Shown: positions 1-5,295 of the stretch, in pieces
Layout: each line of letters begins with the position of its first letter
Position numbering within the stretch: position 1 is the first letter of the stretch
Source: a bacterium UBP11_UBA4055
Lineage (GTDB): Bacteria; UBA4055
DNA length: 5,834 nt
Direction of reading: 5' to 3'
Assembly (NCBI GenBank): GCA_002382735.1
Contig: DFZN01000010.1
Coordinates: 1 to 5,834, forward strand
Notes under the pieces: generated by a model
Databases searched by the model: none
What the model was told of the DNA's origin: nothing
What the model saw: the letters and a program-made list of their open reading frames with translations, nothing else
Made by a program: the position numbers and the translations under genes

Positions 1-727
1 GACGGCACGGTTTTGAGAAATTCGAGATCTCGTATCTTTCAAAGCCGTGCCGCGCCAGAACGCCGGCGGCGAGGCTGAAAAGCTCAATTTCGACATCGTC
101 TTCCAGTTTTTTCAGCCTCCCGGAACTGAGCAGGCTAGTGAAGGGCGTGCCTTCATAATAAGTCAGAATATAGACCGAAACATGTTCGGGTTCCAGCCTG
201 CACAGTTCCGACGCGCTGTACAGCGCGCCCGCCGGCGTTGAACCGGGGATGCCGGTGATGAGGTCAAGATTCACATTACCGCATCCGGCTTTACGGGCGG
301 CTTCATATACCTCGTAAATGTCATTCACTCCGTGTATCCTTCCCAGAGTCCTGAGTTCAGCATCAATGAATGACTGGGAGCCGACCGAAAGCCGCGTGAC
401 GCCCGCTTCCATAAAAGCCTTCAGCTTTCCAAAATCCGCTGCCGCGGGATTCACTTCGAGCGTCACCTCGGCATCCCCGCCGGTTTTGAACCTGAGAAGG
501 ATATTTCTCAGGTCATCCGGATCCATGAGAGACGGTGTTCCGCCTCCAAAATAAACAGTCCTGATGTTTTCTGAAAAATATCCCTGATAAAGATCCGCTT
601 CTCTGTGCAGGCGGTCAATATATTCCCTGTATTCTTTCATGCTTCCCGGGACCAGAGAGAAGAAATCGCAATAGGGGCATTTTTTTTTGCAGAACGGGAA
701 ATGTATGTAAATATGGTCTGTTCTCAT
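1..727 (-). CDS. hemW: HemW, radical SAM heme chaperone (3' part beyond window)
   Basis: N-terminal 242 codons of a radical-SAM protein of the HemN/HemW family, running off the left edge (family length is about 380 residues). Visible on the minus strand: IYIHFPFC at 6-13, the [4Fe-4S]/SAM cysteines C13, C17 and C20 in CX3CX2C form, GGGTP at 61-65 (SAM contact), EVNP at 91-94, the block TRLSVGSQSF at 111-120, LGRIHG at 128-133, NLDLITGIPG at 143-152, and YEISNFSKP at 232-240. Position 22 is Phe (CPYCDF); true coproporphyrinogen dehydrogenase HemN has a fourth cysteine there, so HemW is the better call. HemW is known to bind heme and deliver it to respiratory proteins; older annotations call it oxygen-independent coproporphyrinogen III oxidase-like. 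The start (CAT at 725-727) gives the usual short family N-terminus, but no Shine-Dalgarno precedes it. Nine A residues encode Lys14-16 between the first two cluster cysteines. Divergent from the next gene. Confidence 0.93.
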   Translation of the reverse strand, partial: MRTDHIYIHFPFCKKKCPYCDFFSLVPGSMKEYREYIDRLHREADLYQGYFSENIRTVYFGGGTPSLMDPDDLRNILLRFKTGGDAEVTLEVNPAAADFGKLKAFMEAGVTRLSVGSQSFIDAELRTLGRIHGVNDIYEVYEAARKAGCGNVNLDLITGIPGSTPAGALYSASELCRLEPEHVSVYILTYYEGTPFTSLLSSGRLKKLEDDVEIELFSLAAGVLARHGFERYEISNFSKPCR

Positions 728-734
728 CGGGGGA

Positions 735-763
735 AATATAAATAAATAATAATTGAATGAATA
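735..763 (-). promoter_or_regulatory. possible hemW promoter for a leaderless mRNA
   Basis: On the minus strand a TATATT hexamer (740-735) ends 7 nt before the hemW ATG, the usual distance from a -10 box to the transcription start. Seventeen nt further upstream is TATTCA (763-758), a poor -35 with 3 of 6 matches. The bases between the -10 and the ATG are a short T/C-rich run ending in G, with no purine-rich Shine-Dalgarno. Transcription may therefore start at or next to the start codon. The identical TATATT hexamer serves the promoters at 1367 and 5240, which supports the reading, but the surrounding DNA is AT-rich and such hexamers arise by chance. Confidence 0.35.
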
Positions 764-781
764 CACAAAATCAGATTTTTA

Positions 782-810
782 TTGATTAAGGGGGTAAAAA
801 ACTTTACATT
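782..810 (+). promoter_or_regulatory. likely promoter of the gene starting at 836
   Basis: TTGATT (782-787), a 17-nt spacer, and TACATT (805-810), each matching 4 of 6 sigma-70 consensus positions. The predicted transcription start is near 817, leaving a leader of about 20 nt that contains GAAGG just before ATG 836. The site lies inside the extended open frame that could start at TTG 782, which argues against that upstream start. Confidence 0.5.
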
Positions 811-825
811 TAAGCCTGAATTTTT

Positions 826-830
826 GAAGG
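826..830 (+). promoter_or_regulatory. Shine-Dalgarno GAAGG selecting ATG 836
   Basis: GAAGG sits 5 nt before ATG 836. The alternative in-frame TTG at 782 has only AT-rich sequence upstream and no purine-rich site, so this ribosome binding site decides the start. Confidence 0.55.
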
Positions 831-835
831 CAGGC

Positions 836-1366
836 ATGAACGAATTCAAAGAAATACTCAAGAATCATTTCGAACTTTATCCTCTCATGACGGCAAGGGA
901 TATCTATAAGATGATATTTTCTTCAGCGATGGGGCCGGGACACGCCGTACCTGATCCTGAGATGGTTGCCAAATGGATGAACTTCGAGGTCAATAATCTG
1001 GAAAATTACGATGATAAGAATCTGACGGACGGTCTTTGTCCCGAATCAGGCCTCGTAAGAGTTAATATCCGACCATTTCTTAAGGCGGGGGGAGTAGCTG
1101 GCGATCTTTGCAGGATATTTATTCGGACAGCCGACGATTTTAATCAGGATAATTCCAGAATAAGAAAACTCTGGAAGACCGCTGAAGAGATGAGCAGGGA
1201 CGGACAGATACCGGTCAAGATATCGGAACTGGATGAATTCTTTATGGAAATGGAATCAAAATCTTTTCCCGCCGCACATCATTCGACCGTTTACAGGAAT
1301 AATTACAAACCGGCATACAGGGTCGTTCTAAGAGAATATTTTGATGAAATACTGCCGAAAAAATAA
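836..1366 (+). CDS. conserved-looking protein of unknown function, 176 aa
   Basis: I cannot assign a function. The predicted 176-residue protein is soluble, with no signal peptide or membrane segment, and mixed helical in character. Its motifs have the look of a conserved family: YPLM at 15-18, a GPGH turn at 33-36, LVRVNIRPF at 73-81, a central helical stretch around W113, and a C-terminal HHS at 148-150 followed by regularly spaced tyrosines (Y153, Y157) and PAYRVV at 159-164. Clustered histidines, arginines and tyrosines could form an enzymatic or nucleic-acid-binding site, but that is inference. From memory, uncharacterised proteins with similar GPGH and HHS...PAYR signatures occur in several bacterial phyla; a database search would be needed to confirm. 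The frame extends upstream to TTG 782, giving 194 residues, but ATG 836 has a Shine-Dalgarno and a promoter overlaps the longer version. It is divergent from hemW, and the tRNA promoter begins immediately after its stop codon. Confidence 0.8.
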   Translation: MNEFKEILKNHFELYPLMTARDIYKMIFSSAMGPGHAVPDPEMVAKWMNFEVNNLENYDDKNLTDGLCPESGLVRVNIRPFLKAGGVAGDLCRIFIRTADDFNQDNSRIRKLWKTAEEMSRDGQIPVKISELDEFFMEMESKSFPAAHHSTVYRNNYKPAYRVVLREYFDEILPKK

Positions 1367-1395
1367 TTGACATAGATAATAAAAGATATTATATT
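1367..1395 (+). promoter_or_regulatory. strong sigma-70-type promoter of the serine tRNA pair
   Basis: A perfect TTGACA (1367-1372), a 17-nt spacer and TATATT (1390-1395; 5 of 6) lie directly after the stop codon of the upstream gene. Predicted initiation is near 1402, leaving a 5' leader of about 26 nt before the first tRNA, to be removed by RNase P. Consensus strength suits a stable-RNA gene. Confidence 0.85.
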
Positions 1396-1427
1396 TGGTG
1401 TCCTGAAAAGGGGAGAGATCCGCGATC

Positions 1428-1511
1428 GGAGGATTAGTCCTAACTGGCAAGGCAGCGGTCTTGAAAACCGCCGTGGGCGACCACATGGGGGTTCGAGTCC
1501 CTCATCCTCCG
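1428..1511 (+). tRNA. tRNA-Ser (anticodon UGA)
   Basis: Class II tRNA folded by eye. Acceptor GGAGGAT (1428-1434) pairs with ATCCTCC (1504-1510), discriminator G1511. The D stem is GTC/GGC (1437-1439 with 1451-1453), including one G-U pair, and the D loop has the GG pair. The anticodon stem GCGGT/ACCGC encloses loop CTTGAAA with TGA at 1462-1464. The long variable arm GTGG-GCGA-CCAC (1473-1484) is typical of serine tRNAs. The T arm is GGGGG-TTCGAGT-CCCTC (1487-1503). The 3' CCA is not encoded (CGC follows G1511), so it must be added by the CCA-adding enzyme. It reads UCN serine codons, mainly UCA and UCG. Confidence 0.95.
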
Positions 1512-1522
1512 CGCTTAGGTCA

Positions 1523-1613
1523 GGGGAATTGGCTGAGTGGCTTAAAGCAGCGGTTTGCTAAACCGTCGTACGGTAATACTGTACCGCAGGTTCGAATCCT
1601 GTGTTCCCCGCCA
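1523..1613 (+). tRNA. tRNA-Ser (anticodon GCU), CCA encoded
   Basis: Class II tRNA. Acceptor GGGGAAT (1523-1529) pairs with GTTCCCC (1603-1609), discriminator G1610, with CCA encoded at 1611-1613. The D stem is GCT/AGC (1532-1534 with 1546-1548). The anticodon stem at 1550-1554 pairs with 1562-1566; the loop TTGCTAA has GCT at 1557-1559. The variable arm is a six-pair hairpin GTACGG/CTGTAC. The T arm is GCAGG-TTCGAAT-CCTGT. It reads AGC and AGU codons, complementing the UGA tRNA 11 nt upstream, and almost certainly shares that gene's transcript. Unlike its partner, this gene encodes its CCA end. Confidence 0.96.
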
Positions 1614-1652
1614 AAAGAAAGGCAGTCTCAAAATGACTGTCTTTTTTCTTTT
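1614..1652 (+). terminator. intrinsic terminator of the tRNA transcript
   Basis: GGCAGTC (1621-1627) pairs with GACTGTC (1635-1641), including one G-U pair, around a 7-nt loop. A flanking A-rich arm (1615-1620) extends the stem by about six A-T and G-U pairs. A T-rich tail follows (1642-1652, interrupted by one C). It begins one base after the encoded CCA, so the tRNA transcript ends almost immediately. The A-rich left arm means it could also act weakly on the opposite strand. Confidence 0.88.
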
Positions 1653-1718
1653 AATCAAAAAAAATCCCTTTTTTGTTCTTGTGGAAATTATCATCTCTGG
1701 TTTATCTTTAGGTAAGCC

Positions 1719-1723
1719 GGAGG
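1719..1723 (+). promoter_or_regulatory. Shine-Dalgarno GGAGG of the Xer recombinase gene
   Basis: A perfect GGAGG lies 4 nt before ATG 1728 and supports that start. The 75-nt stretch between the tRNA terminator and the ATG should contain the promoter of the three-gene cluster, but I find no convincing -35/-10 pair in it. Confidence 0.75.
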
Positions 1724-1727
1724 ACTG

Positions 1728-2627
1728 ATGAGAGAGCTGATAGAAAAATTTCTCGATCATTTATTGAGAGAAAAGAATTATTCAAAGAATACTGTTATAT
1801 CGTACAGAAATGATCTTACTAGCCTGTGTTCGTACCTGGAGAGCAGTATGAAGGATGATTTTTCGATAAAAGATGTCACAAGGAACGAGATCAGACCTTA
1901 CCTGCGCGATCTACTGATGAAGAAGATGTCAAAGAAAACATATAACCGGAGAGTAGCAGCCATAAAAAGTTTCTTCAAATTCCTTTTCGTGAACGGTGAA
2001 GTGGAGAAAGATGTCGGTTCTGCTATAAGTTCTGTCAGGATGGAGACGAGGCTGCCCGAGTTCGTGGGCAAAGATCAGATGAAGAACATTATGGATCATT
2101 TTACGGAAGAGGATTTCATTACTTCAAGAGAGAGCCTGATATTCGAGTTCTTCTACGGCACAGGGATAAGGCTGTCCGAGCTCTATGACATGAAGCTGAA
2201 AGACATAAATTCTTCAAGGGATGTGTTTTCGGTGATAGGCAAAGGTTCAAAGCAGAGGATACTGCCAATGTCGGCCCATATAAAGAGAAAGTATGAGATA
2301 TACTGTAAAGAAAGAGAGAAAGTCCTTTCCGAAGCGGGTGTGTCGAGCGAATTTCTTTTCATCGGCAATAAGGGAACTCATCTTTCAAAGCGGCAGATAC
2401 AGAGGATAGTGGAGGATAAACTTAAGGCTCTCGCGACCGTCCATAAGACCTCCCCGCACATCCTCAGGCACACTTTCGCGACCCACATGCTTGATATGGG
2501 AGCAGATATTATGTCTGTCAAGGAGCTTCTTGGACATGAAAGCATTTCGACAACTCAGATATATACCCATGTCTCTTTAGAGAGGCTCAAACAGATATAT
2601 AAAAAAGCTCATCCCAAGGGGGATTAA
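1728..2627 (+). CDS. xerC: XerC/XerD-family site-specific tyrosine recombinase
   Basis: A 299-residue tyrosine recombinase. The N-terminal core-binding (SAM-like) domain covers about 1-100, with the typical segments FLDHLLREKNYSKNT and SYRNDL; the catalytic domain covers about 110-290. All catalytic residues are present: R148 (TGIRLSEL), K172 (GKGSKQR), H244 and R247 (SPHILRHTFATHML), H270 (ELLGHESISTTQ) and nucleophile Y279 (QIYTHV). These positions coincide with those of E. coli XerD. The C-terminal AHPK tail and EKNYSKNT segment resemble XerC, so the C/D choice is uncertain and the symbol tentative. Xer proteins resolve chromosome dimers at dif during division, acting in the cytoplasm with FtsK. 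Length and lack of extra N-terminal DNA-binding domains fit a housekeeping Xer rather than a phage integrase, despite the adjacent tRNAs. The stop overlaps the next start by one base (TAATG). Confidence 0.93.
   Translation: MRELIEKFLDHLLREKNYSKNTVISYRNDLTSLCSYLESSMKDDFSIKDVTRNEIRPYLRDLLMKKMSKKTYNRRVAAIKSFFKFLFVNGEVEKDVGSAISSVRMETRLPEFVGKDQMKNIMDHFTEEDFITSRESLIFEFFYGTGIRLSELYDMKLKDINSSRDVFSVIGKGSKQRILPMSAHIKRKYEIYCKEREKVLSEAGVSSEFLFIGNKGTHLSKRQIQRIVEDKLKALATVHKTSPHILRHTFATHMLDMGADIMSVKELLGHESISTTQIYTHVSLERLKQIYKKAHPKGD
2616..2622 (+). promoter_or_regulatory. Shine-Dalgarno of the 2627 gene, inside xer
   Basis: AAGGGGG lies within the last codons of the recombinase gene, 4 nt before ATG 2627. 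Together with the one-base stop/start overlap it indicates translational coupling. Confidence 0.65.
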
Positions 2628-3406
2628 TGAAGAGAATATCACTGTTCGCTTTTCTTCTTTCATGCGCAGCTGTGTTCGGCTCGTTCGAATCTGTCGTGAT
2701 CAGCCCCGCCTCGGTCGCCATCGGCAATATCTCAGGATTCAAGGGCGGCGATATAATAGTGCCTTTCACTGAATTCGAGAAAATTTCGGTCACAGGCAAC
2801 TACATGATCCCGTTCGGTTTTACCGAACTGGCTATGCAGGAAGCGGCGGTGTCGTTCCGTTTAAAGAATATCCCGTTGATCGTTTCAGGCACGAACTTCG
2901 GAAATGCGGACTACAGGGAAAACTCATTCTCGGCAGCGGCGGGAATATATACATTTGAAGGGATTACGATAATTCCCGGACTCAGTTATTACAGCCTTGA
3001 CGATGTTCTGGGCAATAAATCGAGCTTCGGGGCAGATCTTACGGCTTCATACAGGTTCTCCGAAATTCTTTCCGCCGTCGTATCCGTTCAGAACATTTAC
3101 GCGCTCGAGACTGACGAAATTGATATACCGATGACGATGCACTTCAATTTTCATTACAAGGCTCCGGCGGGTTTTAATGTCTATGCGGGCGCGGAAAAGG
3201 ACGACAAGAACGATGGCATACTGAAGACAGGGCTGGAATATGCGCCTTTTGAATTTTTCTCGGTCTCCGCGGGATACAATTTTGATCCGGAGCTGATCAC
3301 TGCGGGATTATCCATAGCTTATTCGGGTTTTATATTCAGCTACGGAATGAGCTATCATTTCGATCTCGGGGAGTCACATTCGGCCGGGATAGTCTATGAA
3401 TTCTAA
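2627..3406 (+). CDS. exported outer-membrane beta-barrel-like protein
   Basis: 259 residues. A signal peptide is evident: KR at 2-3, hydrophobic core about 4-17, probable cleavage near VFG-S at 18-19. Cys13 gives a weak lipobox-like LLSC, but hydrophobic residues continue after it, so ordinary signal peptidase cleavage is likelier. The mature part consists of alternating hydrophobic/polar strands separated by short turns rich in Gly, Asn and Asp (for example ILKTGLEYAPFEFFSVSAGY near 198-217). It ends in GIVYEF, the C-terminal aromatic signature recognised by the BAM machinery. The YGMSYHFDLGESH segment at 239-251 resembles the closing strands of PorV/PorQ-type barrels of FCB bacteria, suggesting but not proving that relationship. 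No catalytic motif is visible. It starts on the last base of the recombinase stop and ends 11 nt inside the next gene, so the three are probably co-translated. A partner or assembly role for the HhH/barrel protein downstream is inference. Confidence 0.85.
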   Translation: MKRISLFAFLLSCAAVFGSFESVVISPASVAIGNISGFKGGDIIVPFTEFEKISVTGNYMIPFGFTELAMQEAAVSFRLKNIPLIVSGTNFGNADYRENSFSAAAGIYTFEGITIIPGLSYYSLDDVLGNKSSFGADLTASYRFSEILSAVVSVQNIYALETDEIDIPMTMHFNFHYKAPAGFNVYAGAEKDDKNDGILKTGLEYAPFEFFSVSAGYNFDPELITAGLSIAYSGFIFSYGMSYHFDLGESHSAGIVYEF

Positions 3407-5207
3407 AGTATTCGTTCTAATACTTTGCGTGCTTTTCAGCCTGTCAGCTATCGAAAGCGAACTTTTGGACCATGACGAAACTCAGGCACTTATCGATCAG
3501 TTCAGAAATTATCCGCTCAATATCAACAGAGCGACACGGAGCGATATCTATCAGCTGCCTTACATCAGCGAGACCGCCGCGGAACTGATCTTCATGCGGA
3601 TCGAAGAGAAAGGGGAGATAAATTCTCTTGACGAGCTTGTCGCTGACGGAATACTGGGCAGGGAAGAGGCCGAAGCGCTTGAGAATTGCGTGATCTTCTC
3701 AGACGGTCAAAAATATATAAGAGCCGGAATTTATGATTTGAGGTTCACGAGAAGAATTGAGAAGTCGAGGGCGTATGCCGATTCTGTTTATCTGGGCAAC
3801 AGGAGCAGATTCTCTCACAAGTTAATGGTGACCGGCGGCAATGTTTCCGTCAACGCCCTTTTCGAGAAAGATCCCGGCGAAGTTCACTATTCCGACAACA
3901 TGAAGGGCAACCTGGTTTTCACCGGCGGCCTGCACAGGATCATCGTAGGAAATTTCAGCCCGAATTCCGTGACAGGAATGCTGCAGAAGGAAGGCTTTGT
4001 CATGGACCAGTATTCGTTTTCGGGATCAAAGAGTTTTCATGACTTTTTAAAGCCTTCCGTATCGACCAACGATTATTCGGGCTACAACGGTGCCGGGCTC
4101 TACTACACTTTCGGCGGCGCGAGGATAACGGCGTACGGCGGAGTGAAGGAAATTTCCGCATCTCTGAATGAGAATGAAGAGATAGTAAGCGTAAATCTTT
4201 ACGCACTGACGCGGACTTTGACCGAGATAGAAAGGTATCACAACGCCTCACATGAGATATTCGGGGCGGGCGTTGAAGGACAATATCTCGGTATCAGGTA
4301 TGCGGCAGGTATAACAGAAGAGAATTTCGACAAAAAACTCGATCCCGCCGCAGACCTGAGGGAAGGGACCGCAGGCGAACTGTCCCTTCAAAAGTCCGCG
4401 GGTCTCTGGAAGTTCCGTGCCGACGCCGCATCGGATCTTGACCGGTTCAACATGAAGCTGAACGCACAACTGCGGTCGAAAGACATTACAACCGGATTTT
4501 TTTACGGTTATATACAAAAGGATAAATTCTGCCTTTCGACACCCGGACTTTTTATGGGCAGTGGGGAAGAGGAACATGTTTACGGGATGAAATTCAGGAT
4601 CAGGCTGAACCCCAAGCTGATCGCCATTTCCGAGAATCTCTTATTCACCTCGATCTTAGACGGCAACAGCACTCCGGGCGGGAAAAATTCCGTGAAATTA
4701 TCAGTCAGCTTCAAAAATATTATGATCGAGCCGTCATTCAGCTATAAATTCTCAGAAACCGCAGATAAATATTTTTTACTTACGAGAGAAGAACAGTATC
4801 AGTCAGGGCTGAAAGTAAAATACGAGAATAAAACGGTCACATCTTCCACATACATTACTTACACTGATAACGGTAACGGTTCTAACGGGTACCTGCTGGG
4901 CTCGAACATAACATCGAATACAGGAAATGTTAAGATCAGGATCGGAGGGGACATATATTTCACAAAAGAAGGAACAACAGTATATTCCGCGCTTGCAGAT
5001 ATTGGAAGATTCGCGTCACTAACATCTTTTTCGGGAGCAGGCAGCAGATCATATTTAATGATGATGTATATCTCAAAAAGATTCGAGATCGGAGCAGGAA
5101 TATCAAGAACCGCTTCCGAGGACAGCGAGACCGTCGGTTCAGGGTATGATCTGATAAATTCCGATGCCGTTCATGACATTGAAGTTAATTTTAAACTGAA
5201 TTTTTAA
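3396..5207 (+). CDS. HhH (ComEA-like) domain plus beta-barrel-like exported protein
   Basis: 603 residues. The signal peptide is about 1-18 (Lys4, hydrophobic core 5-15, likely cleavage after SLSA). Residues about 40-97 form a helix-hairpin-helix domain like that of the DNA-uptake protein ComEA: LNINRATRSDIYQLPYI, then the second helix SETAAELIFMRI and a downstream SLDELV helix. The remaining ~500 residues are mostly amphipathic beta strands with Gly/Asn turns, ending in DIEVNFKLNF, an outer-membrane-type C-terminal Phe. Within it, FEKDPGE at 156-162, a VGNF strand around 184-187 and a GSKSF segment around 210-214 recall a family of HhH-plus-barrel proteins I associate with Bacteroidetes and relatives, whose function is not settled to my knowledge. 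A surface DNA-binding or DNA-import role is plausible from the HhH; HhH pairs can also mediate protein contacts. The start overlaps the upstream gene by 11 nt, with only a weak GGGA six nt before ATG, implying translational coupling. Confidence 0.87.
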   Translation: MNSKVFVLILCVLFSLSAIESELLDHDETQALIDQFRNYPLNINRATRSDIYQLPYISETAAELIFMRIEEKGEINSLDELVADGILGREEAEALENCVIFSDGQKYIRAGIYDLRFTRRIEKSRAYADSVYLGNRSRFSHKLMVTGGNVSVNALFEKDPGEVHYSDNMKGNLVFTGGLHRIIVGNFSPNSVTGMLQKEGFVMDQYSFSGSKSFHDFLKPSVSTNDYSGYNGAGLYYTFGGARITAYGGVKEISASLNENEEIVSVNLYALTRTLTEIERYHNASHEIFGAGVEGQYLGIRYAAGITEENFDKKLDPAADLREGTAGELSLQKSAGLWKFRADAASDLDRFNMKLNAQLRSKDITTGFFYGYIQKDKFCLSTPGLFMGSGEEEHVYGMKFRIRLNPKLIAISENLLFTSILDGNSTPGGKNSVKLSVSFKNIMIEPSFSYKFSETADKYFLLTREEQYQSGLKVKYENKTVTSSTYITYTDNGNGSNGYLLGSNITSNTGNVKIRIGGDIYFTKEGTTVYSALADIGRFASLTSFSGAGSRSYLMMMYISKRFEIGAGISRTASEDSETVGSGYDLINSDAVHDIEVNFKLNF

Positions 5208-5239
5208 ATTTCCCGCAGATAATATTTTTTATAAAAGTC

Positions 5240-5268
5240 TTGTCAAGCTGAAATTTCTTTACTATATT
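5240..5268 (+). promoter_or_regulatory. sigma-70-type promoter of dxr
   Basis: TTGTCA (5240-5245; 5 of 6), a 17-nt spacer and TATATT (5263-5268; 5 of 6). Initiation would fall near 5275, giving a very short leader before the Shine-Dalgarno at 5282. No intrinsic terminator is visible between the stop at 5207 and this promoter, so read-through from the upstream cluster is possible. Confidence 0.78.
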
Positions 5269-5281
5269 AGTAAAATGTTTT

Positions 5282-5286
5282 GAGGA
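5282..5286 (+). promoter_or_regulatory. Shine-Dalgarno GAGGA bearing on the dxr start
   Basis: GAGGA directly abuts ATG 5287, too close for normal initiation, but lies 9 nt before the in-frame GTG at 5296. Spacing therefore favours the GTG as the start. Confidence 0.55.
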
Positions 5287-5295
5287 ATGGGTAAA

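Noticed and set aside
47..554. Plus-strand open frames of 64 and 78 codons
   Set aside because: They lie antisense to hemW, whose minus-strand translation shows continuous family motifs.
782..835. N-terminal extension of the unknown protein from TTG 782
   Set aside because: No ribosome binding site precedes it, a promoter-like sequence covers it, and ATG 836 has a Shine-Dalgarno.
1657..1676. A-run facing a T-run (AAAAAAAA...TTTTTT) as a second terminator
   Set aside because: The stem would be A-T only with a three-to-four-base loop, too weak to call beside the strong terminator just upstream.
1665..1718. Promoter for the Xer gene cluster
   Set aside because: TTGTGG with TTATCT at 17-nt spacing was the best pair, but it matches consensus too poorly to report.
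1461..1760. Open frames of 84 and 72 codons on both strands over the tRNA region
   Set aside because: They run through two well-folded tRNAs and a terminator, and have no ribosome binding site or recognisable protein character.
1428..2627. tRNA genes followed by a tyrosine recombinase, as in an integrated phage or integrative element
   Set aside because: The recombinase has housekeeping Xer length and motifs. No repeat of a tRNA 3' end is visible downstream, and the following genes are outer-membrane proteins and dxr rather than mobile-element genes.
4000..4577. Minus-strand open frames of 64 to 109 codons inside the HhH/barrel gene
   Set aside because: Antisense shadows of a gene with a clear signal peptide, strand pattern and C-terminal Phe; they overlap each other and lack ribosome binding sites.
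5180..5236. Possible intrinsic terminator after the HhH/barrel gene
   Set aside because: Only A-T pairs with bulges are available, partly inside the coding end, and there is no GC-bearing stem before a T run.
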